Positions 27,006-35,780 of a stretch of DNA of 64,000 bases are shown in pieces. The translations under genes were made by a program, and so were the position numbers. The DNA is from Synechococcus sp. M16.1 (GTDB lineage: Bacteria > Cyanobacteriota > Cyanobacteriia > PCC-6307 > Cyanobiaceae): positions 930,001 to 994,000 of the forward strand of contig NZ_CP047954.1 of the NCBI RefSeq assembly GCF_014279895.1, given 5' to 3'. Position 1 is the first letter of the stretch. Every line of letters starts with the position of its first letter. Below the pieces are notes generated by a model. It searched no databases. It saw only the letters and a list, made by a program, of their open reading frames with translations, and was not told the DNA's origin.

Positions 27006-28202
27006 ATGAACAGGGCTTTGGCGACGACGAACTCACTCCTCTCTGTTGACGATCGTCACCGCAAAGCCTTTGCACCGATCGGCACACCCGACCGCCTCCT
27101 GCTTGGACCAGGCCCCTCCAACGCCCATCCAACAGTTCTGAAGGCTCTGTCGCGAACCCCGATTGGTCACCTTGATCCTCTTTATGTGGATCTGATGGGC
27201 GAAGTGCAGGAACTGCTGCGTTACGCCTGGCAAACGGATAACCGCCTCACGCTTCCGATGAGCGGCACCGGCAGTGCTGCCATGGAGGCAACCATCGCCA
27301 ACACCGTCGAGCCTGGAGACACCGTTCTGGTGGCGGTGAAGGGATATTTCGGCCTGCGACTGGCTGACATGGCCGGCCGCTATCGCGCTGAGGTGAAGAC
27401 CATTGAAAAGCCCTGGGGTGAGTGGTTTTCCCTCGATGAGCTGGAAGCTGCCCTGATTGAGCACAAGCCCGCCATCCTGGCGATGGTCCATGCCGAAACC
27501 TCAACGGGTGTCTGCCAACCCATGGAGGGCATCGGCGACCTCTGCCGGAAGCATGATTGCCTTCTGCTGCTAGACACAGTCACCTCTCTGGGGGGCGTTC
27601 CGCTCTACATCGATGAGTGGAAAGTCGATCTCGCCTACAGCTGCAGCCAGAAGGGCCTGAGCTGCCCTCCCGGTCTCGGACCCTTCACCATGGGCCCCCG
27701 TGCCGAGGCCAAGATGACAGCCCGTCAGGGCAAGGTGCCCAACTGGTATCTCGACGTCTCCTTGTTGAACCAGTACTGGGGCAGCGACCGCGTCTACCAC
27801 CACACCGCGCCGGTCAACATGAACTTCGGCATGCGTGAGGCCCTGCGTCTCCTGGCTGAAGAAGGTCTCGACCAGGCCTGGGCACGCCATCGCAGCAATG
27901 CGGAGATGCTCTGGAACGGGCTGGAAAGTCTCGGCCTTTCGATGCATGTGCCGGCCGAGCGCCGACTGCCCACCCTCACCACAGTTCGCATCCCTGAAGG
28001 TGTGGATGGCAAGGCCTTCAGTCAGCACCTGCTTAACAACCACGGCATTGAAGTTGGTGGTGGACTCGGCAGCCTGGCCGGCAAAATCTGGCGTATCGGC
28101 CTGATGGGCTACAACTCCACCCCTGAAAACGTGAACCGTCTGCTCAACCTGTTTGAGACAGAGCTGCCTCGCTTCAGCGGTTCCGTCGCCGCCGCCGCCT
28201 GA
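27006..28202 (+). CDS. Class V aminotransferase (alanine/serine-glyoxylate type)
   Basis: A 398-residue PLP enzyme close to serine-glyoxylate, alanine-glyoxylate and serine-pyruvate aminotransferases. The PLP lysine is K216 in AYSCSQKGLSCPPGLGPF. The N-terminal DRLLLGPGPSNAHPTVL and HAETSTGVCQPMEGIG are family marks. In a cyanobacterium this activity fits photorespiratory glyoxylate recycling. Its end overlaps tadA tail to tail by 29 bp. Exact substrate preference is inferred. Confidence 0.92.
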   Translation: MNRALATTNSLLSVDDRHRKAFAPIGTPDRLLLGPGPSNAHPTVLKALSRTPIGHLDPLYVDLMGEVQELLRYAWQTDNRLTLPMSGTGSAAMEATIANTVEPGDTVLVAVKGYFGLRLADMAGRYRAEVKTIEKPWGEWFSLDELEAALIEHKPAILAMVHAETSTGVCQPMEGIGDLCRKHDCLLLLDTVTSLGGVPLYIDEWKVDLAYSCSQKGLSCPPGLGPFTMGPRAEAKMTARQGKVPNWYLDVSLLNQYWGSDRVYHHTAPVNMNFGMREALRLLAEEGLDQAWARHRSNAEMLWNGLESLGLSMHVPAERRLPTLTTVRIPEGVDGKAFSQHLLNNHGIEVGGGLGSLAGKIWRIGLMGYNSTPENVNRLLNLFETELPRFSGSVAAAA

Positions 28203-28647
28203 ACCAGCGTTCCAGCTGCTCCCTCGCCTCGGGTTCGCACACGCCCTGAATCACGTTCATGTGGTGATGGGCACTGGCATGGGTGGAGAGGTCAAGGCTT
28301 CCCCCCAGGCCACCGCGCTTGGGATCTGATGCCGCAAAAATCACGGTTCCCATGCGGGCCTGCACCAAGGCCCCCGCACACATGGGGCAGGGTTCGAGGG
28401 TGACGATCAGGGTGCAGCTGTTGAATCTCCAGTCGTCCTGAACGATCGCTGCCTGTTGCAAGGCCACCAGTTCGGCATGCCCGAGGGGATCCCTGTCGTT
28501 CTGGCGCCGGTTCCGCCCATGGCCGATGGCCCGGCCCTGTCCATCCAGGATCACTGCGGCCACCGGAACTTCTCCTTCCGCTCCAGCCTCCTCCGCGCGC
28601 TGGAGCAGAACATCCATCCAGCGAGTGAACTCATCCCGCTGATCCAC
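28174..28647 (-). CDS. tadA: tRNA-specific adenosine deaminase TadA
   Basis: The zinc deaminase converts A34 to inosine in tRNA-Arg(ACG). Zinc and catalytic residues are in GHAELVAL and LEPCPMCAGALVQAR. The C-terminal GGSLDLSTHASAHHHMNVIQ helix contacts tRNA in the family. A GTG at 28647 is used as start; an ATG at 28677 is possible and would overlap the divergent gene. The unusual tail is a run of arginines (RWFRRRRRRNR), partly because this part overlaps the neighbouring gene. Confidence 0.93.
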   Translation of the reverse strand: MDQRDEFTRWMDVLLQRAEEAGAEGEVPVAAVILDGQGRAIGHGRNRRQNDRDPLGHAELVALQQAAIVQDDWRFNSCTLIVTLEPCPMCAGALVQARMGTVIFAASDPKRGGLGGSLDLSTHASAHHHMNVIQGVCEPEAREQLERWFRRRRRRNR

Positions 28648-28666
28648 TGCTGTTCCACGTTGTCCT

Positions 28667-30127
28667 TTGAGCACCATCCCACGAGACGCGAAGATCGGTG
28701 CAGTTCACGGGTCTCCGTTGCAAGCCTGTTCCGAGTCTCAGCACCCACCGGATCGGCTTGCTCCGTTCGCCATCCCCTCGGCCGAAGACCCGGTGCTGAG
28801 GAACTTCCTGCATCGCAGTTCGGATCTGCTCTGCCGTTGGATCGGCTCCGCTGATCGATCAAGCCCGGTCCCCGTCATGCGGCCCTTGCCTGACGTGGCA
28901 CCAGGGCTTGATGGGGCCAGCGTTGAATCGCTGCTCAGTGATCTTCAGCAGGTGATGGATGGGGCGTATCAGCCGTCCCATCCCGGTGCTCTCGCCCATC
29001 TCGATCCGCCACCGCTTACTGCGTCGATTGCGGCGGAATTGGTCTGTGCAGGTCTCAACAACAACCTCCTGGCCGAGGAGCTTTCGCCTGGTCTGACCGG
29101 CCTGGAACATGACCTCTGCCGCTGGTTCTGCCACAGGATTGGCCTGCCCGCCGGTTCCGGAGGGGTACTGGCCAGCGGCGGGACCCTGAGCAATCTCATG
29201 GCCCTGGTGGCCGCACGGGCGGCGTTGAAGGCCAGCCATCGGGATCCTGTGCTGCTATGCAGCCAAGACGCTCACGTCTCGATCAACAAGGCGGCAAAGG
29301 TGATGGGGCTGGCGGATGATGCCCTTCAGACGCTTCCCGTCGCCGCGGATGGTGGCCTTTGTCTCGAGGCTTTTGCCAAGCGTTTGAGAGCTCTGCAAGC
29401 GGCGGGTCGGCCTTGTCTGGCGGTGGTGGCCACGGCCGGCACCACGGTGCGTGGAGCAATTGATCCTCTCTCGGATCTGGCAACCCTCTGCCGTGATGCT
29501 GGGGTCTGGTTGCACGTTGATGCGGCCATCGGCGGTGTGTTCGCCCTCACGGCCCGCCATGCCTCTCTGATGGATGGCATGGAATCTGCCGATTCGATCA
29601 CGCTGAATCCCCAGAAATTGCTGGGCATCACCAAGGCGTCATCCCTGCTGTTGCTTCGGGATCGAACCCATCTGCGTCAGGCCTTTTCAACAGGATTGCC
29701 CTACATGGAGGCGCCCAGGGGGATGGATCACGGAGGTGAGATCGGCTTGCAGGGCACCCGACCTGCAGAGATCCTCAAGCTTTGGCTGGGCCTGCGCCAG
29801 TTGGGCGAGGCGGGCATCGAAGCAACGCTCAGCGGAGCTTTGCAACGGCGAACCGCCTTCGCAGCCCAATTGGACCCGGAGAAGTTCACGTTGCTGGCGG
29901 GTGACCTGCATCTGCTGGCCTTTCATCCCAAACATGGAGACGCTGCTGCAGCAGGCCGTTGGAGTGAAGACACCCGGCAAATGCTGCTGTCTCACGGCTA
30001 CATGCTGTCGCGACCGTTCTACGGCGACCGTTTCTGCCTTAAGGCGGTTTTTGGAAACCCCCACACCACGGCTCAGCACCTCAGCGACCTGTCGGGACGA
30101 CTGAATAAATCGCTGGCTCCAGCCTGA
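28667..30127 (+). CDS. PLP-dependent group II amino acid decarboxylase
   Basis: About 470-486 residues in the family of glutamate, 2,4-diaminobutyrate and aromatic amino acid decarboxylases. The PLP-binding features are GGVLASGGTLSNLMALVAAR, HVDAAIGGVFALTA and the Schiff-base lysine in ITLNPQKLLGITKASS. The family more often reads DPHK there. The first codon may be the TTG at 28667 or one somewhat later. The substrate is not decided by sequence; aspartate, diaminobutyrate and glutamate are candidates. Confidence 0.85.
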   Translation: MSTIPRDAKIGAVHGSPLQACSESQHPPDRLAPFAIPSAEDPVLRNFLHRSSDLLCRWIGSADRSSPVPVMRPLPDVAPGLDGASVESLLSDLQQVMDGAYQPSHPGALAHLDPPPLTASIAAELVCAGLNNNLLAEELSPGLTGLEHDLCRWFCHRIGLPAGSGGVLASGGTLSNLMALVAARAALKASHRDPVLLCSQDAHVSINKAAKVMGLADDALQTLPVAADGGLCLEAFAKRLRALQAAGRPCLAVVATAGTTVRGAIDPLSDLATLCRDAGVWLHVDAAIGGVFALTARHASLMDGMESADSITLNPQKLLGITKASSLLLLRDRTHLRQAFSTGLPYMEAPRGMDHGGEIGLQGTRPAEILKLWLGLRQLGEAGIEATLSGALQRRTAFAAQLDPEKFTLLAGDLHLLAFHPKHGDAAAAGRWSEDTRQMLLSHGYMLSRPFYGDRFCLKAVFGNPHTTAQHLSDLSGRLNKSLAPA

Positions 30128-30160
30128 TCGTTCACAATCGCCATCGTTCGAGATGCTCCG

Positions 30161-30403
30161 ATGCCGGAACAGCAGAAGGGTTCACGCTGGGTTGCCATCG
30201 TCACCGGGGCGATCTCCGTGGCGATTGGTGTGCTCTATCTGCTTCTGATCACCGTTCTGGATGCCCGGGGGCCGATGCTTCCCCCTCCTGCTGAGGCCCT
30301 GGCCGGGGGGGAAGACGTCCCGCCGCCGACTGCTGAAGGGGTTCAACCACTTGCCGCATGGCACTGGCCAGAAAGCGTTGCAGTGAGAGTTCCCGTCGGT
30401 TGA
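30161..30403 (+). CDS. Small single-span membrane protein of unknown function
   Basis: An 80-residue protein with one N-terminal membrane span (VAIVTGAISVAIGVLYLLLI) after a short basic head (MPEQQKGSRW). A Pro-rich stretch (RGPMLPPPAEALAGGEDVPP) follows. Its last 155 bases run antisense to the C-terminal codons of the large GTPase gene. The N-terminal half reads as genuine coding sequence; the tail may be poorly conserved. Confidence 0.6.
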   Translation: MPEQQKGSRWVAIVTGAISVAIGVLYLLLITVLDARGPMLPPPAEALAGGEDVPPPTAEGVQPLAAWHWPESVAVRVPVG

Positions 30404-31838
30404 GCTCAAAGGCCTGTTGAACCACGGTCTGCATGCCACCGTCACCCCAGTCCTGGTCCTGTTCGAAGTAGCGCATGAAACTGCTTCCGGCGATTCGGGT
30501 GAGCCATGCGGTCACCACCCCCTGGAGCACCTGCCCCAGCACCAGAGTGGGCAAGCTCAGGCTCAGGCTGGTGCCCAGCAAGCTCATGGCCCCCTTGACG
30601 ATGCCCAACTTGCCCAGGGTCTGTCCAAGGGACAGGGCCAGATCCTTGGCGCGCTCACGGGACATCTCGACCCCATAGATCTTGGCCATCTCCAGGATCA
30701 TCTGGGCATTCACCGCTGCGGTGCTCAACAGATCCACCCCTGGCAGCGGATTGGCAGCGACAATCCCCGCTCCCATCCAGCTGTAGCGGTCAATGCAGCG
30801 TTTGGCTTCCCGAGACCGCTGGTCGTTCAAGAGGTCACGCCCGCGACTGTCGAGGGATCGGCACTGCAGAAGGATGTTGTCGGCAATCAATTCCTCCCCC
30901 TCGGCGTGCAGCACAACGGCGAGGCGCTGCAGCAGATCGCTGACGTCAGGCAGCGGCTGCAGCGGGCGACGGCCGGGTTGGGGAATCGATTGAGGAGAGG
31001 CGCTGCAGGCCACCACATCAGCAGCGTTGAGCTGTCCCTGGCAACGGGAGCGAAGCACCTGCAGGAGCCTTTTCTCCTCGTCAACTCCGCGTAAATCCCG
31101 CTTGTTCAGCACCAGGAGCAGCCGCTTGCCGAGCCCGGCGAGCGAGGTCACGACGGCGTATTCAGAGGCTCTGAGGTCCCCGTCCACCACCACGATCAAC
31201 AGATCGGCACGAACCGCCCGACGACGGGCTGTTTCCTCCCGGCTGAGTCCTTCGTCTCCGGCTTCCAGGATTCCTGGGGTGTCCACGAGCTGAAGACCAC
31301 GCTCCAGGCCTTTCAAACGCAGCCGGTAGGCGCGGCTGGTTTTGGTCACGCCCATGGGCGCTCCTACATCGCCGACCATTTCATTGAGCAGGGCACGGAT
31401 CAGCGATGTCTTGCCACTGGATCCAGTGCCGAACACCACAACCACCAGATCGCCTCGCTTAAGTTCCTCGGCGACCCGGTCGCGTTCGTTCTGAAGGCTG
31501 CGGCGACTGATGTCGTCCTGAATGCGTTCGATCAGACGATCCACATGGCCGAGGCTGGTGGTCGCGGCATCCCGCCGGTTCTGTGGAGCCGGGGTGGCTT
31601 GGCGTGGGTGTTGGCTTGGGCGTGATTTCAGGCGTTTCCACATCGGCCAACCCACCTGCACCGCCAGGGTGGCCAGCAGCGCGAACCCCAGCAGCAGCAC
31701 CGGCGTGAGCAACCAGGGAGGCAGGAAGTAACTCAGATCCCACAGCAGGCTGCGGATGGTCTGAACGGCAGCGCCGATCAGCACGAGTGCCACAAAGGCA
31801 ACGGCGAGACCGATCAGCAACCGGGTTTGGCGTTTCAT
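30249..31838 (-). CDS. Era-like membrane-associated GTPase with YcjF/DUF697 domain
   Basis: The 529-residue protein has two N-terminal membrane spans (about 8-28 and 42-63). A TRAFAC-class GTPase domain follows, with G1 FGTGSSGKTSLIRA, switch-2 QLVDTPGILEAGDE and NKRD. The C-terminal DUF697-like hydrophobic domain (about 350-470) contains GAGIVAANPLPGVDLLSTAA. Cyanobacterial relatives are uncharacterised; an envelope or thylakoid membrane role is inferred. The final 50 residues overlap the convergent small gene. Confidence 0.85.
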   Translation of the reverse strand: MKRQTRLLIGLAVAFVALVLIGAAVQTIRSLLWDLSYFLPPWLLTPVLLLGFALLATLAVQVGWPMWKRLKSRPSQHPRQATPAPQNRRDAATTSLGHVDRLIERIQDDISRRSLQNERDRVAEELKRGDLVVVVFGTGSSGKTSLIRALLNEMVGDVGAPMGVTKTSRAYRLRLKGLERGLQLVDTPGILEAGDEGLSREETARRRAVRADLLIVVVDGDLRASEYAVVTSLAGLGKRLLLVLNKRDLRGVDEEKRLLQVLRSRCQGQLNAADVVACSASPQSIPQPGRRPLQPLPDVSDLLQRLAVVLHAEGEELIADNILLQCRSLDSRGRDLLNDQRSREAKRCIDRYSWMGAGIVAANPLPGVDLLSTAAVNAQMILEMAKIYGVEMSRERAKDLALSLGQTLGKLGIVKGAMSLLGTSLSLSLPTLVLGQVLQGVVTAWLTRIAGSSFMRYFEQDQDWGDGGMQTVVQQAFELNRRELSLQRFLASAMRQVVEPLQQSAAGRLPPRPGPQQEGEASAPGHPER

Positions 31839-31872
31839 GCCTGCGTCACACCAGCCTCAGGGCAAGTTTGGG

Positions 31873-32379
31873 TCAGCCACGGCTGTTGTCACGGAGGCTG
31901 TTGTCACGCAGGCTGCTGTCCCCCCGGCGGGTCCAGAGGTCGATGGCAAAGCAGAGCAAGGCGAGATTGATGGCGACATCCGCCCCGTTGAAGATCGGGA
32001 AATCGATCGGTTCGAGGGCCAGAAAATCCACCACGTGGCCGAGACGCCAACGGTCAATCCCATTGCCCACGGTTCCGCCTAGAAGCGCTGCTGCGGCGAG
32101 GGCCTGCCAGAACGGCAGCACCCGTTCACGCCAGATCCAGAGGATCAGCCCGATGCCCACCCCCAAGCTGAGCAGCCCAAGCAGGGCAGTGGAGCCCTGC
32201 AGAGCACTGAAGGCCGCGCCGGTGTTGTGCACCAATTGCAGCGAGAGCAGATCTGGCAGCAGGGGTAGGGATTGACCCTCTCGCAAAGCGCTCGAGGCCG
32301 CCGCCTTGCTCAGCTGATCCACCACCACGATCACCAGGGCAATCAGCAGGGTTGAGCGACGTGGAAGTGGTCTCGTCAT
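31873..32379 (-). CDS. lspA: Lipoprotein signal peptidase II
   Basis: The 168-residue membrane aspartyl protease removes signal peptides from prolipoproteins. It has four spans. The catalytic aspartates lie in GHVVDFLALE and FNGADVAIN, and LVHNTGAAFSAL is the conserved periplasmic strand. Its C-terminus is odd: the last 14 residues, SSLRDNSLRDNSRG, come from three near-identical 15-bp units. Its start overlaps bioY by 4 bp. Confidence 0.95.
   Translation of the reverse strand: MTRPLPRRSTLLIALVIVVVDQLSKAAASSALREGQSLPLLPDLLSLQLVHNTGAAFSALQGSTALLGLLSLGVGIGLILWIWRERVLPFWQALAAAALLGGTVGNGIDRWRLGHVVDFLALEPIDFPIFNGADVAINLALLCFAIDLWTRRGDSSLRDNSLRDNSRG
31882..31926. repeat. 15-bp tandem repeat in the lspA 3' end
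   Basis: There are three adjacent 15-bp units. The first two differ at one base (GCTGTTGTCACGGAG, then GCTGTTGTCACGCAG) and the third is degenerate. They are in frame with lspA and encode the repeated SLRDN at its C-terminus. Confidence 0.8.
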
Positions 32380-32954
32380 GGCTCGATGATCAGCAACCGA
32401 CGCAGCACAATTGAAAGGAATCCTGCACCGATGCAGAGCAGCATCTGAGCCGGTAGCGGACCGATTGAAAACTGCATCAGCAGCTCGGGAAAATCAAGGC
32501 TCCATCGCCCCAGCAGTGCCCCGAGGGCGAGATTCAGCACCCCGCAGATCTGGAGAACGAGCAGCCCTGCCAGGGCACAGAGCGACTGTCTGTGCAGGTC
32601 ATCCATGCCGTCCTGCTGCGCCAGTCGACCGGTGAGCCAGGCTGCGGGCACGAAGCCCGCGAGATAGCCGAAACCCGGTTCAAGCACGTAGTTCAGCCCT
32701 CCACCGCCATGGAACACCGGCAGGCTGAACAATCCCAGGCTCAGATAGCCAACAGCGGCCATCACGCCGGCACGCGGGCCACTGACCATGGCGCAGAGAA
32801 GCAGCGCTGGCACCTGCCACGTGACCGGCAGGGGGAGAAGGATCGGCTCGGGAGCAGGCAGGAACAACGCGGCCGGAACAAGACCACCGATGAGGATGGC
32901 CAGCAGACCCGCCAGGGCACCACACCAGGAGGCGAGAGCCCTCACATCACTCAC
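32376..32954 (-). CDS. bioY: BioY-family biotin transporter substrate-binding membrane protein
   Basis: The 192-residue protein has about six membrane spans. The biotin-site region GGGLNYVLEPGFGYLAGFVP is characteristic of BioY, the S component of energy-coupling-factor biotin uptake; some BioY proteins work alone. It overlaps lspA by 4 bp downstream. No ECF ATPase or T component is nearby. Confidence 0.9.
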   Translation of the reverse strand: MSDVRALASWCGALAGLLAILIGGLVPAALFLPAPEPILLPLPVTWQVPALLLCAMVSGPRAGVMAAVGYLSLGLFSLPVFHGGGGLNYVLEPGFGYLAGFVPAAWLTGRLAQQDGMDDLHRQSLCALAGLLVLQICGVLNLALGALLGRWSLDFPELLMQFSIGPLPAQMLLCIGAGFLSIVLRRLLIIEP

Positions 32955-33001
32955 TCAACTCGGCCCATCCTGCTCGACAATGCAGATCCTGCCCAGTTCA
33001 G

Positions 33002-33229
33002 ATGTCGGTATCGATTGGTGATCAGCTGCGCCTGTCGCAGCAGCTTCCGTACCTCAAGTCGGCGGATCCGATGCCGATGCTGCGGCCGCCGGATCTGGTG
33101 GCCGCCGGTGAAGTAGGCGAAGTGGTTGCACTTCATCCGATGGACACGGTTGCTGTGCGTTTTCGCCGGGGCACGTTTCTGATCCCCCTCGATCGGCTGG
33201 ATCCGGTGGATGCAGCTGAGGTGGACTAA
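33002..33229 (+). CDS. SipA/CRR42-like small protein (DUF3148)
   Basis: A 75-residue beta-rich protein with LSQQLPYLKSADPMPMLRPP followed by VGEVVALHPMDTVAVRFRRG, the pattern of DUF3148. Cyanobacterial members include SipA, which binds the NblS histidine kinase; a plant relative, CRR42, acts in NDH assembly. The assignment to SipA proper is inferred from pattern recognition only. Its stop overlaps the convergent M16 gene by 4 bp. Confidence 0.65.
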   Translation: MSVSIGDQLRLSQQLPYLKSADPMPMLRPPDLVAAGEVGEVVALHPMDTVAVRFRRGTFLIPLDRLDPVDAAEVD

Positions 33230-34482
33230 GCAGCGTCCCGCCGATCCCAGCGCCGTTTGAGCTGCTTCAGTGCAGCGGAGGTTCCGCACAGGCTGAGTCG
33301 TGGTTCCCTCAGCCAACGTTGGGCGGCATGGAGCACATCCGTCGGTGTCAGTTCCGCAAGAGTCCGCACACAGCGCTGGTCATGATCGTCAGGGAGCCCT
33401 TGGGCCTTCAGCTGAACCCGTCGCTCTGCCCGTTGGGAGCAGGTCTGCAGCCCCTGGGCGAGCTGACCGATGTACTTGGCCCGTGCGAGCTCGAGTGCGG
33501 CCTCACTGAGGGGTTGCTCACTCAGCTCGTCCCAGATGTTCAGCAGCAAGTCCAGCGCGAGCTCTGAGCGCTCCTCCACGCTCGAGGCCATCAGCACAAA
33601 GGGCGCCGGTCCTGCAAGGGCAGGGAAGTGCGCGGCCACGTCGTAGGCCACGCCATGGTCTTCCCGCAGGCGCTGGAACAGCAGGCTCGACATCCCCACG
33701 CCCAGATGGCACTGCAACAGTCGCAACGCCAGTTCATCCGGGTGTCCATGCCCCAGCGTCGCCTGCCCAAGCATCAGAACCACCTGTTCGGTGTCCATTG
33801 CTTCGAGCTGGATCGTTTCGGTTCCTACCGCTTCGGCGTAGGGACGGCGGCCTGAGCGATCGTTGCCGCTCCCTTCTGGCCAGTCGCGGAAGTCCTCAAG
33901 GGAGCCAATCGTGTCGATGATTTGCGGTGGGACGCTGCCCGCCAGGGCGAGAACGCTCGATGCCCTCGGTAGCCGCTCGGCCAGGGGGAGAAGTGCCTCC
34001 CGATCCAGATCATCCAGCTCTTCAGCGATGCCCATCGGGTCGTGGCCGTAGCCCCCGTTGCCATAGGTCAGCTGCCGCCATCCGGTCGTGGCGCAATGGA
34101 AGGGATCCTCCCGCTGCCGTTGCAAGGCCTGAATCGTGAGCGAACGTTCAAGGGCCACCTGGCCAGGCTCAAGCCGGGGGGAACGAACCATCTGGGCCAG
34201 CAGGGGCAGGAGCTGCTCCGCGTCTTCCACCGTGCAGCGCAGGCTCAGCACGAGTGCATCTTCCTGGGCATCGCAGCGCAGACCTGCTCCGCATCCCTCA
34301 ACAAGGTCCGCCAGGTCAACGTGGTTGTGTCGTCCACAGCCGCGGCTGAGCAGAGATGCCAGCAGGTCATGGGCACCCCGTGTTTCTGCAGGGTCGTCGG
34401 CGCTGCCGAAAGGAAGCAGCAGTTTCGCGGCCAGAATCCCCGGGCTTGAGACCGGTTCGATCAGCAGTTCGGGGTTGCTCAT
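33226..34482 (-). CDS. M16-family peptidase homologue lacking the zinc motif
   Basis: The 418-residue protein has the two-lobed M16 fold typical of processing-peptidase subunits. The HxxEH zinc motif is replaced: the matching place reads GAHDLLASLLSRG. It is therefore probably a non-catalytic partner. The second lobe shows the ELALRLLQCHLGVGMSSLLF pattern of the family. The ATG at 34482 overlaps the stop of the catalytic M16 gene by 4 bp, as in paired processing peptidases. Confidence 0.88.
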   Translation of the reverse strand: MSNPELLIEPVSSPGILAAKLLLPFGSADDPAETRGAHDLLASLLSRGCGRHNHVDLADLVEGCGAGLRCDAQEDALVLSLRCTVEDAEQLLPLLAQMVRSPRLEPGQVALERSLTIQALQRQREDPFHCATTGWRQLTYGNGGYGHDPMGIAEELDDLDREALLPLAERLPRASSVLALAGSVPPQIIDTIGSLEDFRDWPEGSGNDRSGRRPYAEAVGTETIQLEAMDTEQVVLMLGQATLGHGHPDELALRLLQCHLGVGMSSLLFQRLREDHGVAYDVAAHFPALAGPAPFVLMASSVEERSELALDLLLNIWDELSEQPLSEAALELARAKYIGQLAQGLQTCSQRAERRVQLKAQGLPDDHDQRCVRTLAELTPTDVLHAAQRWLREPRLSLCGTSAALKQLKRRWDRRDAA

Positions 34483-35762
34483 CCGTGTTTCGTCTTTGCC
34501 TGGGCGGTCAGCACAAACGCCTGTTTGGGTTGAAGCCTTGGGAACAGGTCTGAGCGAAGCCGCTCGGCCGTCCATGGCGGCAGGAAAGCAAGGGGCTGGA
34601 GCAGATCCTGCTGCCGGTCCCAGAGGGTCTGGCTGGCGCTGAGCCCAGACACCTGGCCCGTCGATTCCAAGGCATAGCGCAGTCCGTTGCTCACCAGCTG
34701 CTGGCCCCGCTTCAGCTCCTGATCGCTGACGAGCTCTTCCGCCATGGCGCGCAGCTGCCGGTTCACCTCGTCTTCCACAGCCTCCAGATGCTCGTCTGGA
34801 CAGATCACCTCCAGCGTGATCAGGCTTCCCTGCTCCAGAACCGAGAGGTCCATCGACACGCTTTCAACGATCTGCAGTTCCTCCCTCAAGCGGTTCACGA
34901 GACGACTGCGTCGTCCTTCCCCCAGCAGGGTTGTGGCGAGATCAGCGGCCATCACGCCTGTTTGATCCTGGGCCCGTGGAGCTTCCCAGAGCATCAGCAG
35001 TCGGGCGGATTCGAGCCGGTCCACAACAACGCTTTCGCGTCCAGGACGCACGCTCAGGGGCGATGACGGTGATGAGGGCTCAGGCGCATCCAGGAGGTCC
35101 GCCAGAGCCGAGGAACCCAGGGCACTGCGCAGCTCCGCTGACGAAGGCCCGGCCATCGCCAGACAGCAGTTGGAACCGCGGTACTGCCGCTGATGAAACG
35201 CCCGCATGGCCTCGGGCGTCATGGCCTCCAGGCTGCGGGGGGTACCCAGGATGGGTCGGCCGTAGGGGTGCTGGTCACAGCCCTTGCTCAACAGCAGTTG
35301 CAGCACCTGCTCATTGGGTTGATCGGCGTATTGAGCGATCTCTTCAAGCACCACCCCCCGTTCCGTGTTGAACCCGTCAGGCTCGAGGCTTGGCTGCAAC
35401 ACCAGTTCCAACAACAGATCCAACGCTTCGCGGGCTCGATCCGGGGGTGTCAGCACGTGGAAGTGAACGTCATCAAAGCCTGTGGCGGCATTGCTGCTGC
35501 CCCCCAGAGCTTCGATGGCTTCATCGAATGCCCCTGCGGCCAGCCGCTCACTTCCCTTGAACACCATGTGCTCCAGGAAATGGGCCATGCCCTCTTCCCC
35601 TGGCTGCTCACTGGCACTGCCGGCACGGCACCAGAGATCGAGACAGGTCAGGGGTGCATCCGGCATGTCCGCCGTCACGCAGCGCACTCCGTTGGGGAGG
35701 GTCCAATGGTCCAGTTGGGGACCGGAGAACGGAAGGTTCAGAACTGCGTGGCAAAGTTCCAT
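34479..35762 (-). CDS. M16-family zinc peptidase, catalytic subunit
   Basis: The 427-residue enzyme has the inverted zinc motif HFLEH (H61, E64, H65) in [13 protein letters not shown] and the downstream [15 protein letters not shown] holding the third ligand. Such pairs resemble mitochondrial processing peptidase and bacterial PqqL/YmxG-type enzymes; the substrates in cyanobacteria are not settled. The ATG at 35762 is used, as the open frame upstream lies antisense to pcyA. Divergent from pcyA with 18 bp between starts. Confidence 0.93.
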   Translation of the reverse strand: MELCHAVLNLPFSGPQLDHWTLPNGVRCVTADMPDAPLTCLDLWCRAGSASEQPGEEGMAHFLEHMVFKGSERLAAGAFDEAIEALGGSSNAATGFDDVHFHVLTPPDRAREALDLLLELVLQPSLEPDGFNTERGVVLEEIAQYADQPNEQVLQLLLSKGCDQHPYGRPILGTPRSLEAMTPEAMRAFHQRQYRGSNCCLAMAGPSSAELRSALGSSALADLLDAPEPSSPSSPLSVRPGRESVVVDRLESARLLMLWEAPRAQDQTGVMAADLATTLLGEGRRSRLVNRLREELQIVESVSMDLSVLEQGSLITLEVICPDEHLEAVEDEVNRQLRAMAEELVSDQELKRGQQLVSNGLRYALESTGQVSGLSASQTLWDRQQDLLQPLAFLPPWTAERLRSDLFPRLQPKQAFVLTAQAKTKHG

Positions 35763-35780
35763 TCTGTGCCTGCCCCTTCG

